Source: an uncultured Lachnospiraceae bacterium (GTDB lineage Bacteria > Bacillota > Clostridia > Lachnospirales > Lachnospiraceae). From it: 7,553 nt of DNA. Made by a program: the position numbers and the translations under genes. The stretch covers positions 1-7,553 of the forward strand of contig OMSM01000029.1 in NCBI GenBank assembly GCA_900313745.1. Direction: 5' to 3'. This document shows positions 6,008-7,553 of this stretch, in pieces. Below the pieces are notes generated by a model, which saw nothing but the letters and a program-made list of their open reading frames with translations, made no database searches and had not been told where the DNA came from. Position 1 is the stretch's first letter; each line of letters begins with the position of its first letter.

Positions 6008-6206
6008 TGACTGCCTGTACCGGAAAAACTCTGCTTCGCATGAACGCGCTCTGCCGCCGGGAGGGCCGCGGCGCGCAAGGAACATTTTATCAGAAAGAAG
6101 AGAGACGTGCCCGCCGAATTGCTCACTTGTTTTTCCAGATTGCGGCTGATAGACTAATTCTGACGTTTTTGTCGCGTTCTTAAGCAATATTGAAGGAGGT
6201 TCGGCT
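6008..6206. other. Divergent intergenic region between the glycosidase-like gene and pgi
   Basis: About 200 bases separate the two divergent start codons and should hold both promoters. The pgi side is AT-richer and carries a plausible promoter and a strong ribosome binding site. The glycosidase side has a GC-rich stretch (about 6050-6075) in which GCCGC and GCGGC can pair around a 10-base loop. A TAAAAT (minus strand, 6089-6084) there could be a -10, but no matching -35 is seen. No RNA gene or small ORF with a ribosome binding site is apparent. Confidence 0.5.
6127..6155 (+). promoter_or_regulatory. Candidate promoter for pgi
   Basis: TTGTTT (6127-6132), 17 bp, then TAGACT (6150-6155). Spacing is ideal, but both boxes are imperfect (TTG kept at -35, four of six at -10). 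Other weak combinations exist nearby, so this is only the best guess in the region. Confidence 0.35.
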
Positions 6207-7553
6207 TTGAACAGAGTCAGTTTTGATTATAGCAAGGCAGCGCCGTTCGTGCGTGAGGAGGAACTGGAGAACATCCGCGGCCAGGTTGAGGCAGCGAAGG
6301 AACTCCTGGTATCTAAAAAAGGAGCGGGAAATGATTTCCTCGGATGGCTGGATCTTCCCGTGAACTATGATAAGGAAGAGTTTTCCCGCATCAAGGCAGC
6401 CGCAGAGAAGATCAAGGAGGATTCGGAGGTGCTGGTGGTGATCGGCATCGGCGGCTCCTACCTCGGCGCCCGCGCTGCGGTCGAGTTTTTACGGCACAGT
6501 TTCTACAACAGTGTGGACAAATCCGTCCGCAAAACTCCGGAGATCTATTTCTGCGGGAATTCGATCAGCTCCGCCTATCTCTCGGACCTGATTGAGACCA
6601 TCGGTGACCGTGATTTCTCCGTGAACGTGATTTCCAAGTCGGGAACCACGACGGAGCCGGCCATTGCCTTCCGTATTTTCAAGGCTCTCGCGGAGAAGAA
6701 GTACGGGAAGGAAGGCGCTGCGAAGCGCATCTATGCGACGACGGACAAGGCCCGCGGAGCGCTGAAGACCCTCTCGGACGCTGAGGGCTATGAAACCTTC
6801 GTGGTGCCGGACGATGTCGGAGGACGTTTCTCCGTGCTGACCGCGGTCGGCCTTCTTCCCATCGCGGTCTCCGGCGCCGATATCGACCAGCTGATGGCAG
6901 GCGCAGCCTCCATGCGGCAGATCGCCCTGGAGAACGGCTTCTTTGACAACGACATCCTTCTGTACGCGGCCATGCGCAACATCCTGCTCCGCAGGGGCAA
7001 GTCCGTGGAGCTTCTGGCCAACTACGAGCCCGGAGTCCACTATGTCGCCGAGTGGTGGAAGCAGCTTTACGGCGAGAGCGAGGGCAAGGACGGAAAGGGT
7101 CTGTTCCCGGCGTCTGTAGACCTCACCACTGACCTGCACTCCATGGGCCAGTTCATCCAGGACGGCGCGAGAGTGATGTTCGAGACCGTGCTCAACGTCC
7201 AGAAGTCCAGGGCGGACATCATCATCGAGCGCGAGGCTGTTGATCTTGACGGCCTGAATTATCTCGCGGGTCATACCATGGATTTCGTCAACAAGAGCGC
7301 GATGACCGGAACGATACTCGCACATACCGACGGACAGGTCCCGAACCTCGTCATCAACATCCCCGAGCAGACGGAATACTTCCTCGGGCAGCTCTTCTAC
7401 TTCTTCGAGTTTGCCTGCGGCGTCAGCGGCTACATGCTGGGCGTGAACCCCTTCAACCAGCCCGGAGTGGAGAGCTACAAGAAGAACATGTTCGCACTGC
7501 TTGGGAAGCCGGGGTATGAGGCGCAGAGGGAGGCGCTGCAGAAGAGGCTGTAA
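6207..7553 (+). CDS. pgi: Glucose-6-phosphate isomerase
   Basis: This 448-residue cytoplasmic enzyme interconverts glucose-6-phosphate and fructose-6-phosphate at the entry of glycolysis. Length matches the short Firmicutes form (about 450), not the 550-residue enterobacterial form. Visible: IGIGGSYLGARA 79-90 (first sugar-isomerase fold), SKSGTTTEP 143-151 (phosphate binding), signature DVGGRFSVLTAVGLL 203-217, YGESEGK with E290, DLHS with H311, and the second signature ending NPFNQPGVE 414-422, followed by K425 and KNMFALLGKPG. E290, H311 and K425 correspond to the expected catalytic residues, so it should be active. Translation starts at TTG 6207: AAGGAGGT (6193-6200) lies 6 bases upstream, and no ATG suits it better. 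The gene ends on the last base of the window, so any downstream terminator or operon partner is not visible. It is divergent from the glycosidase-like gene. Confidence 0.96.
   Translation: MNRVSFDYSKAAPFVREEELENIRGQVEAAKELLVSKKGAGNDFLGWLDLPVNYDKEEFSRIKAAAEKIKEDSEVLVVIGIGGSYLGARAAVEFLRHSFYNSVDKSVRKTPEIYFCGNSISSAYLSDLIETIGDRDFSVNVISKSGTTTEPAIAFRIFKALAEKKYGKEGAAKRIYATTDKARGALKTLSDAEGYETFVVPDDVGGRFSVLTAVGLLPIAVSGADIDQLMAGAASMRQIALENGFFDNDILLYAAMRNILLRRGKSVELLANYEPGVHYVAEWWKQLYGESEGKDGKGLFPASVDLTTDLHSMGQFIQDGARVMFETVLNVQKSRADIIIEREAVDLDGLNYLAGHTMDFVNKSAMTGTILAHTDGQVPNLVINIPEQTEYFLGQLFYFFEFACGVSGYMLGVNPFNQPGVESYKKNMFALLGKPGYEAQREALQKRL

Noticed and set aside
6053..6072. GC-rich GCCGC/GCGGC inverted repeat upstream of the glycosidase-like gene
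   Set aside because: Only five base pairs with a 10-base loop and no T-run; expected by chance in such GC-rich sequence.
6008..6187. 60-codon upstream extension of the glycosidase-like gene to a TTG
   Set aside because: No ribosome binding site at the TTG. The extension is Arg/Gly-rich and would put 60 residues before a normal N-terminal anchor; it overlaps the intergenic region needed for divergent promoters.
6489..7325. 278-codon minus-strand open frame opposite pgi
   Set aside because: Same reason: it lies inside a clear isomerase gene, without motifs or a ribosome binding site.

Overview
The window reads as chromosomal DNA of a GC-rich member of the Bacillota, most likely Lachnospiraceae. 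This is an inference from protein character: a MurG of the HESDMSPG type, a clostridial class II fructose-bisphosphate aldolase with LHGSSSVP, a short (448-residue) Firmicutes-type glucose-6-phosphate isomerase, a TSCPD-domain small protein, and strong AGGAGG-like ribosome binding sites. I see no mobile element, CRISPR array, tRNA or rRNA, and no sign of horizontal transfer.

Layout. (1) 1-1563, plus strand: the 3' part of a GH13 alpha-amylase/neopullulanase-type gene that begins upstream of the window. (2) 1564-1707: a short gap with a weak terminator-like hairpin, a good sigma-A promoter (TTGCGC, 17 bp, TATAAT) and a leader. (3) 1708-2646, plus: fba, fructose-1,6-bisphosphate aldolase. (4) 2674-2770: two tandem hairpins between convergent genes. 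The first is an 18-bp near-symmetric stem; the second has a T-tract that runs into the 3' end of the opposing gene. (5) A minus-strand block, read right to left: a membrane-anchored putative glycoside hydrolase resembling DUF5722 (6007 to 4232), a TSCPD-domain small protein with its own promoter (4151 to 3906), and murG (3833 to 2763). murG lacks a visible Shine-Dalgarno and has a long hairpin directly in front of its start codon. (6) 6008-6206: a divergent intergenic region. (7) 6207-7553, plus: pgi, with a TTG start and a strong ribosome binding site, ending on the last base of the window.

Function. The plus-strand genes form a theme of starch or maltodextrin breakdown and upper glycolysis: a GH13 glucanase, pgi (glucose-6-P to fructose-6-P) and fba (fructose-1,6-bisP to triose phosphates). 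Between them lies an oppositely transcribed block containing a peptidoglycan precursor enzyme (lipid II synthesis), a small cysteine-rich protein, and a cell-surface putative glycosidase of unknown substrate.

The least described parts are the anchored glycosidase-like protein and the TSCPD protein, and the hairpin in front of murG. I found no convincing evidence of a wholly new multi-gene system.
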